Source of the DNA: Verrucomicrobiia bacterium
GTDB taxonomy: Bacteria > Verrucomicrobiota > Verrucomicrobiia > Limisphaerales > UBA11358
DNA length: 64,000 nucleotides
Direction: 5' to 3'
Assembly (NCBI GenBank): GCA_031290985.1
Contig: JARLJW010000071.1
Location: forward strand, 1-64,000
Shown: positions 8,454-16,865 of the stretch, one piece after another
Layout of the letters: each line of letters opens with the position of its first letter
How positions within the stretch are numbered: position 1 is the first letter of the stretch
Notes under the pieces: model-generated
What the model saw: only the letters and a program-made list of their open reading frames with translations
Database searches by the model: none
Told to the model about the DNA's origin: nothing
Program-made: the position numbers and the translations under genes

Positions 8454-9137
8454 TCATTCCACTTCCAGCTTGTAACCCACGCCGTGGACCGTCTTCAGCC
8501 AGCGCGGTTCCACCGGATTTTTCTCCAGCTTGGCGCGCAAACTCGCAATGTGATTATCCACCGTGCGCGTAGTCGGGAACGTGGTGTACCCCCAGACCAC
8601 GTCCAAAAAACGTTCGCGCGACACCGGCTCGCCCTCCGCCTCGGCCAGCAGCCGCAGCATGGCGAATTCCTTCGCCGTCAGATGAATCTCCTTCTTCCCG
8701 CGCACCGCCGTCTGCCGCGCGAGATCAATCTCCACCTCACCCAGGTTCAACTTCACGGCGAACCCGGTCTTACGCTCCGCCCGGCGCAGCAAAGCACGTA
8801 CGCGGGCGAGCAGTTCCTCGGTGCTGAACGGCTTGACGAGGTAATCATCCGCCCCGGCATCCAGTCCGCACACGCGGTCTTCAATCTGGCCCTTGGCCGT
8901 GAGCATCAGCACCGGCGCGGCGACGGCCAGCCGCCGCAGCTCCGCGCAGACTTGAAAACCGTCCAGCTTGGGCATCATGACGTCCAGCAGGATGAGGTCG
9001 GGCTTTTCAGCCAGGGCGCGTTTGAGGCCAGTTTCGCCATCGGCGGCGGCAAACGTGCGGTACCCTTCCCCGCCCAGCAAATCCGCCAGCGCGGTGCGCA
9101 TGGGCGTCTCGTCCTCGATGATCAAAATGCGTTCCAT
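8454..9137 (-). CDS. OmpR/PhoB-family response regulator
   Basis: The 227-residue protein has a receiver domain with acidic pocket E8-D9, phosphoacceptor D52 in L-I-L-L-D-V-M-M-P, and the usual T and K switch residues (LTAKG, VKPF). A winged-helix DNA-binding domain follows (about 130-227, with RTVDNHIASLRAKLE). It lies 44 nt downstream of a sensor kinase gene on the same strand, so it is the cognate regulator of that kinase. The target genes cannot be told from the window. Confidence 0.93.
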   Translation of the reverse strand: MERILIIEDETPMRTALADLLGGEGYRTFAAADGETGLKRALAEKPDLILLDVMMPKLDGFQVCAELRRLAVAAPVLMLTAKGQIEDRVCGLDAGADDYLVKPFSTEELLARVRALLRRAERKTGFAVKLNLGEVEIDLARQTAVRGKKEIHLTAKEFAMLRLLAEAEGEPVSRERFLDVVWGYTTFPTTRTVDNHIASLRAKLEKNPVEPRWLKTVHGVGYKLEVE

Positions 9138-9181
9138 AATTTTTTAACCGGAGCCGGTGAAGGTAACAGGCAAGGCCTTCA

Positions 9182-11677
9182 TTATTTTTTCTCCGTTCTC
9201 TCTGTTTGCTCCTGTTGATTCCCCGGCAACTCAATCGTGAACCGGCTGCCTTGGCCAATTTCGCTTTCCACCAAAACCCGTCCCCCATGCGCTTCCACGA
9301 TGTGCTTTACCACGCTCAACCCGATGCCCACGCCCTGCGTCTCGCGGCGCAATTCCGAACCCAGCCGGTAAAACCGCTCAAAAATCTTTTCCCGCTCCGC
9401 CACGGGAATCCCCGGACCATTATCGGCGACCATCAAGCCTATGGCGTCCGCGCCGCCCACGTTTTTAATTTTTAATTTTAAATTTTTAATTCCGATGATC
9501 ACCGTTTCACCTTTGGGCGAATGTTTGACCGCATTGTCGATCAGGTTGACCAGCGCCTGCTGCATCGCGCGGCCGTCGATGTCCAGTTCGAGGGTACTCC
9601 GCCCGTCGGGCGCTGACGAGGTTTCCAGCTTCAGACTTACGCCCTTTTCCGCCGCATACGGTTCCATGAGTTTCACCGTGGTCTCCACCAGCGCCACGAG
9701 GTTGGTCGGCTCAAATTCATATTGCTTGCGCCCCTGCTCAATGCGCGAGAAATCCAGCACGTTCTCGATGAGCGCAGAAAGTCGCCGGCATTCCTGCACG
9801 ATAAAATGAAAATATTCCCCCTGCCGCCCGGGGTCCGGAATCTTGCCGCGCTCAAGGTTCTCCGCCATTAACCGCACCGACGCAATGGGCGCGCGCAGTT
9901 CGTGCGAAACGCTGGAGACGAAATTGGTTTTCAGCTCGTTCAACTCCTGCTGGCGGCGGAAGGATCGCCACGCGGCCAGCAAGCCCAGCACCGCCGCAAT
10001 CGCCGAGATCACGATCAGTGTGCCGAACAACAGGGTGCGCTGGGTCTGGCGCGCGTAAAGGATTTCCGGGCTGGCCAGGGAAACTCGGACATGGAACGGG
10101 TAGCCATGGTCATTCAGCGGCAGGTCTTTCAAAATTCCTTCGGCCTGCCCCAGCAACGGCAGGTTGGTGCTTGTACCGGGCTGATGCTGCGGGAGGGCGA
10201 TCCACTTTCCGCCCAGTTCGACTTCCACCAGCGCATAAGGCGGCAGGGTGATCTCCGCCTTGGCCGCGGCCGTCGCCAGCGACTTCTCCACCACCGCCGC
10301 CGGAAATAGCAGATGCGTGATCTGCATCCGCGTGGAGGCCGGGTCGTTGGTTGACGTTTCCTGGGTTGTATTTAAAACCAGCAAGAACTTCCCCTGACGG
10401 GAATCCACCCAGTAGGGTGCGGTGGTCCAGGTGTTCGTCGGGTGTTGTTCCCGGAAATCCGTCAAAACTTCATCCGCAGCGGCTTCGGCATTCCACCACC
10501 CACGCCGCGTGGGGGGCAGGGCGGCGGCGGCCGTGCCCTGGGTGACCCGTTCGGCTTCTGCAACGAGCCGCGGTGAAAAAAAAGACGGCCGGTAGGTGAT
10601 GGCCCAGGCGATGGCTTTGATTTTTTCTTCCGGCAAACCGGCGCCGTTGGTCATCAAACGCAGGGCCTGATACCAAATCAACTGGCCGACGGGCAGCCCG
10701 GCTTCGGTAAGTTGATCCGACTGCCGCCACTGGGAAGCGATAAACTTGGCGGACGCCTCGGCGTCCGGCAGGCCGCGCGCATTGGCCAGCAGCAAAAGAT
10801 ATTCGGCATTGCCCTGCGCGCCGCGCGGGGGCTTGGTGGCGAGAAATTTTTGGATGCCGGACTGGACGGCGGGGAAATCCCCGGAGATGAACTCGGCTGC
10901 CTTCGCCGTCTGCCACAGTTGTTGTTGTTCAGAATTCAGTCGGCCCAGCCAATCTGGCGGCGAGGTTTCCGGAGACATCTCCGGCGCTATTTTGCCATAG
11001 CCGTCCGCGGGCGGCAGCGTGGCGAGGTCCACCTCAGGATTGGCCCGTTGCCATTCCCGGATGCGCACCCAGGCGTTGCTTTCGGTGGGCGCGCCGCCCG
11101 ACCACGATGACTGGCCCAGGTCAGCCGTCCGATTCGCATGGAGGCCGAAACTGGCTTCGCGATAGTCACTCAACTGCCGGACGCCTTCGGTGCTGATGGC
11201 CTGGACGAGACGCTGGGCGAGGAGTTCCCCGGATTCACGCGCTTCTTGTCCGGCCAGGATCTGATCCTGCCGCACGGAATACAGGCCAAAGCCGGCCAAC
11301 CCGGCCACCGGCAGCAAAATAAAAACCGCCTGCCAGAAAAATGGGGATGCGGATTTTTTGGGCGGAGACTGGCCCGGCTGTTTCTGCAACTGCGTCCGGA
11401 CGCGCAGAAAGAAAAAAAATGTTATCCCCAGACACACGGAGAAGCCGGCGGGCGGCAATATTTTCAGGAACAGGGATGAACCATGTCGCTGGAAGGCCAG
11501 AGCCGACTGCAGGACGAACAGGCCGGCATAAATCCAGAGAATAAAGCGCAACCGGGTGTAGCGCAGGTCGAGGTCATTGCGCGCACGCGCGCGCAGCCGG
11601 CGGCCGTACAACCCGGCCCCCAGGCAGCCCAGCACCAACCCCAGCATCAGCAACAAGATGAGGATTACGTTAACCAT
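9182..11677 (-). CDS. membrane sensor histidine kinase with large periplasmic domain
   Basis: The 831-residue protein has three to four N-terminal membrane segments (about 1-20, 43-62, 78-92, 115-135), a sensor region of about 410 residues, another membrane segment at 549-570, then HisKA with H592 in S-S-V-S-H-E-L-R and an ATPase domain (N-box N-L-I-D-N-A near 711-716, G1 box D-N-G-P-G near 752). Between the N- and G1-boxes lies an odd in-frame segment, I-K-N-L-K-L-K-I-K-N-V (about 730-740), encoded by an AT-rich word repeat. It forms an operon with the response regulator downstream. The signal is unknown. Confidence 0.92.
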   Translation of the reverse strand: MVNVILILLLMLGLVLGCLGAGLYGRRLRARARNDLDLRYTRLRFILWIYAGLFVLQSALAFQRHGSSLFLKILPPAGFSVCLGITFFFFLRVRTQLQKQPGQSPPKKSASPFFWQAVFILLPVAGLAGFGLYSVRQDQILAGQEARESGELLAQRLVQAISTEGVRQLSDYREASFGLHANRTADLGQSSWSGGAPTESNAWVRIREWQRANPEVDLATLPPADGYGKIAPEMSPETSPPDWLGRLNSEQQQLWQTAKAAEFISGDFPAVQSGIQKFLATKPPRGAQGNAEYLLLLANARGLPDAEASAKFIASQWRQSDQLTEAGLPVGQLIWYQALRLMTNGAGLPEEKIKAIAWAITYRPSFFSPRLVAEAERVTQGTAAAALPPTRRGWWNAEAAADEVLTDFREQHPTNTWTTAPYWVDSRQGKFLLVLNTTQETSTNDPASTRMQITHLLFPAAVVEKSLATAAAKAEITLPPYALVEVELGGKWIALPQHQPGTSTNLPLLGQAEGILKDLPLNDHGYPFHVRVSLASPEILYARQTQRTLLFGTLIVISAIAAVLGLLAAWRSFRRQQELNELKTNFVSSVSHELRAPIASVRLMAENLERGKIPDPGRQGEYFHFIVQECRRLSALIENVLDFSRIEQGRKQYEFEPTNLVALVETTVKLMEPYAAEKGVSLKLETSSAPDGRSTLELDIDGRAMQQALVNLIDNAVKHSPKGETVIIGIKNLKLKIKNVGGADAIGLMVADNGPGIPVAEREKIFERFYRLGSELRRETQGVGIGLSVVKHIVEAHGGRVLVESEIGQGSRFTIELPGNQQEQTERTEKK
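9461..9492. repeat. AT-rich word repeat inserted in frame in the kinase gene
   Basis: Four tandem near-copies of TTTTTAATT / TTTAAATT sit in a gene that is otherwise GC-rich. They encode about 10 extra residues in the ATPase domain between the N-box and the G1 box. A related tract (AATTTTTAATTTTTTG) occurs between genes near 35942. Confidence 0.75.
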
Positions 11678-11785
11678 GGCTGGATCGCCACAAAAAGACG
11701 GCGAGCATGAGTTTCATATCTGAAAGCCTAATGAAACCGCCCGGGCTAATTGTCATGGTTTTGCAAAATCCCGCCCGAAATCATT

Positions 11786-13129
11786 TCACCGGAAAACGAT
11801 TTTGCACACGATCACCGCCACCATCACGCTCACCGCATCCGCCGTCAACCCGGCCAGCACCGCATGACGGGTGCGCTTGACGGCGACGGACCCGAAATAA
11901 ACCGCCAGCACGTAGAAAGTGGTTTCGGTGCTGCCGTAGATGGTGCCGGCCGTCTTGGCGATGAGGCTGTCCGGCCCAAAGTTCTTCACGAGTTCCGTAA
12001 AGAAACCAAGCGAGCCGCTGCCGCTCAAGGGACGGACGAGCACCATCGGCAGCAGGTCGGTCGGGAAGCCGATCGCGCTCAACATGGGTGACAGCAGCCG
12101 GCTGATAAGGTCGATGCCACCGGCCGCGCGGAACATGCCGACTGCCACGAGCATGGCCACGAGATACGGAATGATGCGAATGGCGACATCGAACCCCTCC
12201 TTGGCGCCGTCCACAAACTCCTCGTAAACCTTCACGCGACGCAACGCGGCGTACAGCGGGAAGAGCGAGAGGAGGAAGGGAATGGAGAGCAGCGAAACGG
12301 CACCGACGATGCGGACGAAGAGGCTTTGCTTCGCGTCATCGGGTGAGAGCGGCAGGCCGAACGTTTGCGGGAGGACCAGTCGCAGAAATAACAGGAAGAA
12401 AAACAACAGGAACGCGACCACGATGACATTCCCCCACCATTTCATCGGTTGCAACGTTGCCGCTTCCTTCACAACAATTTTTTCTTCAACCGGTTTGGTT
12501 GTTTCGGCGGCACTTGCCTGAGCAACGGTATTGACGGCGGCGAGACGAAACATGGGCAACTTGCTCAGAAACTTGGCCATGAGCACGCCGGAGATGCAGG
12601 CACAGGTGGTGCAGATGATGGAAGTGCCGACGATGGATGTAGGGTTGGTGGATTTGTTCGCGGCCAGAATGGCAATGGCCGTGACGGGAATAAGCTGGAT
12701 GCCGCTGGTGTTGATGGCCAGGAAGGTGCACATGGCGTTGGTGGCCGTGCCCGGACGCGGGTTGAGCGTCTCTAGGTCCTTCATCGCGCGCAGGCCCAGC
12801 GGCGTGGCCGCGTTGCCCAGGCCAAGCATGTTGGCCGCGATGTTCATCAGCATGGAACCCATCGCCGGATGGTCGGCGGGAACCTCGGGAAAAATGCGGC
12901 ACATCAAGGGACGCAAGGCCCGCGCGAGCAAGGCGACGAGCCCGGCGCGTTCGGCCAACCGCATGACCCCGAGCCACAGGGCCATGACGCCGATGAGCGT
13001 AAAGGCAATGCCAACGACGGCCGTGTTCGCCATCTCCAGGCATTTGTCAGTGACTTCCTTGAGCTGACCGTTCCAGCCGCCGATGAGGACGGCGCAAAGA
13101 ACCAGGCCGAGCCAGATGTAATTCAGCAT
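11786..13129 (-). CDS. fused SpmA-SpmB membrane protein (nucleoside-recognition/Gate domains)
   Basis: The 447-residue protein joins what are separate SpmA and SpmB proteins in spore formers. The N-terminal half (to about 200) has the SpmA pattern M-N-I-A-A-N-M-L-G-L-G-N-A-A-T-P-L-G and N-T-S-G-I-Q-L-I-P. The C-terminal half (about 230-447) has the SpmB pattern with D-G-A-K-E-G-F and R-P-L-S-G-S-G-S-L-G. Multiple membrane segments run throughout. Related fused proteins occur in many non-sporulating bacteria, where the transported substrate is not settled. The gene stands alone. A copy of its first 30 codons lies 585 bp upstream. Confidence 0.9.
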   Translation of the reverse strand: MLNYIWLGLVLCAVLIGGWNGQLKEVTDKCLEMANTAVVGIAFTLIGVMALWLGVMRLAERAGLVALLARALRPLMCRIFPEVPADHPAMGSMLMNIAANMLGLGNAATPLGLRAMKDLETLNPRPGTATNAMCTFLAINTSGIQLIPVTAIAILAANKSTNPTSIVGTSIICTTCACISGVLMAKFLSKLPMFRLAAVNTVAQASAAETTKPVEEKIVVKEAATLQPMKWWGNVIVVAFLLFFFLLFLRLVLPQTFGLPLSPDDAKQSLFVRIVGAVSLLSIPFLLSLFPLYAALRRVKVYEEFVDGAKEGFDVAIRIIPYLVAMLVAVGMFRAAGGIDLISRLLSPMLSAIGFPTDLLPMVLVRPLSGSGSLGFFTELVKNFGPDSLIAKTAGTIYGSTETTFYVLAVYFGSVAVKRTRHAVLAGLTADAVSVMVAVIVCKIVFR

Positions 13130-13238
13130 CGGCCAAAGCTACAAAGTCCGGCGGACAATTGCGAAATTTTTCCTGAGCCACGATTCCTGCATCATTCCCC
13201 GAAACTGCGGCGGATGACGCGTGTCATAAAACGAAAAA

Positions 13239-13273
13239 CCACCCGCGCCTGAATCTGAATCAGGCGCAGGTGG
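13239..13273 (-). terminator. Rho-independent terminator
   Basis: A 14-bp stem with one wobble (CCACCCGCGCCTGA / TCAGGCGCAGGTGG) and a 7-nt loop is followed on the minus strand by TTTTTCGTTTT. It sits 27 nt downstream of the small gene at 13300-13464 and would isolate that gene from spmAB. Confidence 0.85.
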
Positions 13274-13299
13274 CAAGTAGTCCCTGAAGTTTACAACGC

Positions 13300-13464
13300 T
13301 TAGGCGGTAACATTCAGTCCGGTACCATCATGGTCACCGTCCTTGTCGACGGGAGCGGCGACGGGAACGGCCTGGGCGACAGCCGCCGTATTGCGGGCGG
13401 GTTTGGTCTCGGCAGTGGCGGGTGGCTGATAGGTCGGAGGGGTCGAAACGCTGGATATGTTCAT
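13300..13464 (-). CDS. small Pro/Ala-rich protein with DKDGDHDG motif
   Basis: Starting at the ATG at 13464 the product is 54 residues, beginning M-N-I-S-S-V-S-T-P and ending with D-K-D-G-D-H-D-G-T-G-L-N-V-T-A. A low-complexity Pro/Ala centre leads to an acidic motif that resembles a calcium-binding loop. I recall similar short proteins with this tail in several Gram-negative groups, without known function. Its own terminator follows, so it is a single-gene unit. A longer start at 13527 is possible but adds an unlikely Cys-containing lead. Confidence 0.6.
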   Translation of the reverse strand: MNISSVSTPPTYQPPATAETKPARNTAAVAQAVPVAAPVDKDGDHDGTGLNVTA

Positions 13465-13625
13465 TATGTTTAGTGGTTTATTGATGTAGCAGGAAGAATT
13501 TCCTGCTACGCCAAAGGTATCGGGCAAATCTGGCGCTGCTGAAGCAATACGGAAAAGTAGCCGCCCAGATGATGCAAATCACGCCGTGGTATTCCCTCCG
13601 CTACTGGCAAAGCCTTTTAACGAGC

Positions 13626-13714
13626 CATTTGTCAGTGACTTCCTTGAGCTGACCGTTCCAGCCGCCGATGAGGACGGCGCAAAGGACCAAGCCGGGCCAG
13701 ATGTGGTTCAGCAT
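13626..13714 (-). pseudogene. duplicated 5' fragment of the spmAB gene
   Basis: These 89 bases repeat the first 30 codons of the spmAB gene (13041-13129) with only a handful of substitutions, and the match runs a few bases past the start codon. After that the frame diverges and no SpmA continues, so this is a stranded copy. It marks a local duplication or gene-conversion event around the small gene at 13300. Confidence 0.85.
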
Positions 13715-13755
13715 CGGCCAACGCTATCGATTTCCGGCGCAGCCTGTCAAAGGAA

Positions 13756-15183
13756 TCAGTTGGTATGCTTGGAGGCCGGATGTTCTCTCTGATACTGTCT
13801 AATTTGGTCAGGCACACCCTTCAAGATTTCGTCATTCTTGACTTGTGGCAAGGCGGCCATGGTTTCGGCAACGAGCAGCGCGTCGTCAAACCGGTTCTGA
13901 CTCATCAAAAAATTTATGTAAGGAAGCACGACTCCATATCCGTAGGGACACAAAGCCCAAGCCTGACGGAAGGCGAAATCAGCTTCAACGGTCAGGCGCC
14001 TCTTTTCGGAATCGTTCTTTGCCATATTGGCCCGCCATGCATAAAGCCCGGCGATAGCCGCACGGCCCTGACTGAACATCTTGCATGAGTAGCCATTCCG
14101 CACAAATCGTGGATCGCCAGTAAAACCGCTAAAATCGCCCCGCCAGATCGTTTTTTTGACAAAAGCGGCAATAGTTTGCACCGTTGTTTCCTCCCTCAGC
14201 CAACCGCCAATTTTTGGCGTCAAGGATTTACGCCAGTATTCACGATCACGTTGAATGATTTCATCGGACAAAGCCGCCCATGGCTGGCGGCTGATCTTAA
14301 ATATCAGCCCGTGTGGTTCAAGGTACGGATTCACCCAGTCTGAAAAACCCGGTTCGATATTTTGCTCGATAAAAAATTCATTGGTCGGGCATTTGTCGAA
14401 GATGGTCTTGCTTAACGGACCATTCAAACCCATCGCGTCGGGCAAGCTGGAAACATGGGCGAACAATGAGCGCGAATATTCCTTTAAGCAGGCTTCCCTG
14501 TCATCCGGAGTGGGGATGTAAATTTTTTTCCCATACATCGAGCGCAAATAGTCGAGATAGTCCTCATAGATCAGATTGTGTTGAGCGATCACAAACAGAG
14601 CATCCTTCGGTCGCGTCTGGCACATCGCAGTGACGATGTGCCGGCCCGGATCAGGGCCGCCGAAATAGACGCTGCCGGGCGGCGTGGAATCGATGATGTC
14701 CCGCCCAAATTCAGTGCTGTATTTTTCATCACCCGTCACGAAACCGTCAAAAGCTCCATTGACCTCTTTGATTGCCTCCCAAGAAATCCCGCTCAGGCGG
14801 GGCGGTGACGTAACTTTCCAGTGCCAGCCAACTTTTTCCGCAGTATCTGAAATAAACCTGTCAACTTTCGTCCAGAATTTTTCAGACAGTGCAGGACCGC
14901 TGGTAAACCCTCTGTTTCGCTCCGGCAAATCAGAAAATGCGTTGCTAAACGAGAGCCATTGCCCGCGTTCCGCATATTTGAACATGGCCTGGATTTCCCG
15001 CGGCATGGCGTTGGTGTCGGTGTTTGCTTGTTTTTCCTTCAACGCCACGAACTGTTTGAGCACTTTTTCCGTTTCAGGATTTTTGAACGATCCCCAAACT
15101 GATGGCCCTCCGCCCAGCAGATAATAAAATAAAAGGCTGACCACCAAGGCCGCCAGCAGGGTCAAGACAAGCGTCTTTTTCAT
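13756..15183 (-). CDS. membrane-anchored protein of unknown function, paralogue of the BlaR1 extra domain
   Basis: The 475-residue protein starts with an uncleaved-looking membrane segment (about 4-24) and is otherwise soluble. From about residue 165 it matches the middle of the M56 sensor at 16866-19901 almost block for block: PPGSVYFGG-x-DPGR, Y-I-P-T-P-D-D, the N-P-Y-L-E-P-H-G-L-I-F-K block, D-R-E-Y-W, GDFSGFTGDPRFV, S-A-I-A-G-L-Y-A-W, and a final TPR-like A-F-R-Q-A-W-A-L-C-P. The family is unknown to me. Co-location with the longer paralogue suggests a shared origin by duplication. Confidence 0.85.
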   Translation of the reverse strand: MKKTLVLTLLAALVVSLLFYYLLGGGPSVWGSFKNPETEKVLKQFVALKEKQANTDTNAMPREIQAMFKYAERGQWLSFSNAFSDLPERNRGFTSGPALSEKFWTKVDRFISDTAEKVGWHWKVTSPPRLSGISWEAIKEVNGAFDGFVTGDEKYSTEFGRDIIDSTPPGSVYFGGPDPGRHIVTAMCQTRPKDALFVIAQHNLIYEDYLDYLRSMYGKKIYIPTPDDREACLKEYSRSLFAHVSSLPDAMGLNGPLSKTIFDKCPTNEFFIEQNIEPGFSDWVNPYLEPHGLIFKISRQPWAALSDEIIQRDREYWRKSLTPKIGGWLREETTVQTIAAFVKKTIWRGDFSGFTGDPRFVRNGYSCKMFSQGRAAIAGLYAWRANMAKNDSEKRRLTVEADFAFRQAWALCPYGYGVVLPYINFLMSQNRFDDALLVAETMAALPQVKNDEILKGVPDQIRQYQREHPASKHTN

Positions 15184-15734
15184 CCGGTACTTTTGTTCCT
15201 ATACCAGATAGACACCGCGGAAGCGAAATTTGTATAAAGCGGGAGATTATTCCGAATACGTTTTGGAAAGCAGAGCGGTGCGCGGACCCGGGAAAACACC
15301 TTGTCACTGATCTAATACCAATTCTCAGAGACACCCGGCAAAAAAGCTGGCGACCGGCTGTTGTAGTGGCAGGCTTTCGAGCTGCTTTGCAGAAACCTTT
15401 CAAAAACCTGATGCCTCTGGCCCCCTCTCCGCCATGCAATGGGGGAGAGGGCCGGGGAGAGGTGGAGCTTTGGTCCTTTCTGAAACACGAACCATGGCCG
15501 CTTTTCATCCCGGCTTTGCTTTGATAATAAGTTTTCTACAAAGCAGGAAAACAGCCTGTCACTCATATAATGCCATAAAAGCGAAGGCCAAATCCCGGCG
15601 TAAACCTTTTCTCTCACCACAACCGCCGGGAAACCCCGCAAAATTTGTTGCGGGATTGGCGGAATATGTTCTTCGCATCCTTTGCCTGGAAAGACGATAA
15701 TGATCTACCGGCTGAGAATGGCCGGTCCATTCAT
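15184..15734. other. 551-bp region without a supported gene
   Basis: No convincing ORF, tRNA or terminator is seen. It holds a CCCTCTCC-type repeat at 15421-15463 (arms CCCCCTCTCC and GGGGGAGAGG, then GGCCGGGGAGAGG). It also has a hairpin CCCGCAA-N6-TTGCGGG about 85 bases before the aldolase gene, which could affect that gene's expression. Confidence 0.6.
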
Positions 15735-16742
15735 ATGAAAACCTCCCAACCCCCCCGCAAAGAAAAAGCCGCCAGCCGCTGGTTGTCCTTCCGCCCGGAA
15801 ATCAAGGTCGTGGACTGCACCATCCGCGACGGCGGCCTGATGAACAACCACCAGTTCGACGACCAAACCGTCAAGCTGGTCTATGAAACCTGCGTGGCGG
15901 CGGGTGTGGATTATATGGAGCTGGGCTACAAGTCCTCGCGCAAGGGCATCACCCCGGGCGAGCATGGCGACTGGAAATATTGCACGGAAGAAACGTTGCG
16001 CCGCATTGTGGGCGACAACAAAACGGCGCTGAAACTCTGCGTCATGGCCGATGCCGAACGCTGCGATTACCGGGAGGATATTCTGCCCAAAAAAGACTCC
16101 GTCCTGAACATGATCCGCGTGGCCACCTACATCCACCAGATCCCCACCGCCCTGGACATGGTCAAAGACGCGAACGACAAGGGCTACGAAACCACCGTCA
16201 ATCTCATGGCCGCCTCCGTCATTCCCAACGCCGAACTGAATGAGGGCCTCGAAATGCTGGCCAAATCCGAAGCGAAGGCGATTTATGTGGTGGACAGCTT
16301 CGGCGCGTTTTACAGCGAGCAGGTCCGCGCCCTGGTGAAAAAATATCTCGGCTACTGCAAGGCCAGCGGCAAGGAAGTGGGCGTGCACATGCACAACAAC
16401 ATGCAGCTCGCGTTTGCCAACACCATCGAAGGCATCGTCGAAGGCGCCAATTTTCTCGACGCCACCATGGCCGGCCTGGGCCGGGGCGCGGGCAACTGCC
16501 CGATGGAATTGCTGCTGGCGTTCCTGCACAATCCCAAATACGAACTGCGCCCGGTGCTCGACTGCGTGCAAAACCACATCGAGCCCATGCGCGCAAAATT
16601 GCTGTGGGGCTACGATCTCCCGTATCTGCTGACCGGCATGTTGAACCAGCATCCGCGCACCGCCATCAAGTTCAAGGAAGCCGAACTCAAGGGCGAAAAA
16701 GGCGACATCCTTAATTTCCACGACACCGTCACCCAGATGTAG
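15735..16742 (+). CDS. DRE-TIM metallolyase (HMGL-like/4-hydroxy-2-oxovalerate aldolase-like)
   Basis: I use the ATG at 15735; the open frame extends to 15645 but its first 30 residues look untranslated. The 335-residue product has the TIM-barrel opening V-V-D-C-T-I-R-D-G-G (metal-binding D and substrate-binding R) and the second metal site in G-V-H-M-H-N-N-M-Q. G-L-G-R-G-A-G-N-C-P then forms the catalytic loop. This matches aldolases that split or form 2-keto acid carbon bonds, but the last signature has N where aldolases usually have D. The substrate is not evident. It stands alone. Confidence 0.8.
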   Translation: MKTSQPPRKEKAASRWLSFRPEIKVVDCTIRDGGLMNNHQFDDQTVKLVYETCVAAGVDYMELGYKSSRKGITPGEHGDWKYCTEETLRRIVGDNKTALKLCVMADAERCDYREDILPKKDSVLNMIRVATYIHQIPTALDMVKDANDKGYETTVNLMAASVIPNAELNEGLEMLAKSEAKAIYVVDSFGAFYSEQVRALVKKYLGYCKASGKEVGVHMHNNMQLAFANTIEGIVEGANFLDATMAGLGRGAGNCPMELLLAFLHNPKYELRPVLDCVQNHIEPMRAKLLWGYDLPYLLTGMLNQHPRTAIKFKEAELKGEKGDILNFHDTVTQM

Positions 16743-16760
16743 TCATGGCTTCAGATCCCT

Positions 16761-16779
16761 CTCCCCGTTGGGCGGGGAG
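16761..16779. repeat. short GC-rich hairpin of the CCCTCTCC family
   Basis: CTCCCCG-TTGGG-CGGGGAG lies 19 nt after the aldolase stop and belongs to the same repeat type as 15421 and 27453. It could act as a weak terminator between the converging aldolase and BlaR1-like genes, but has no T-tract. Confidence 0.5.
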
Positions 16780-16865
16780 AAGGCAGCTTGCAGTGCCTTG
16801 GTCGCAAGCGGCGTTACTGCGGCCGGGGCAGTCGCGCTGCGTTTTTTTGAACAGGCTTCGTGATC

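Noticed and set aside
15705..16721. 338-residue minus-strand ORF opposite the aldolase
   Set aside because: The plus strand has clear TIM-barrel motifs; the reverse frame has none.
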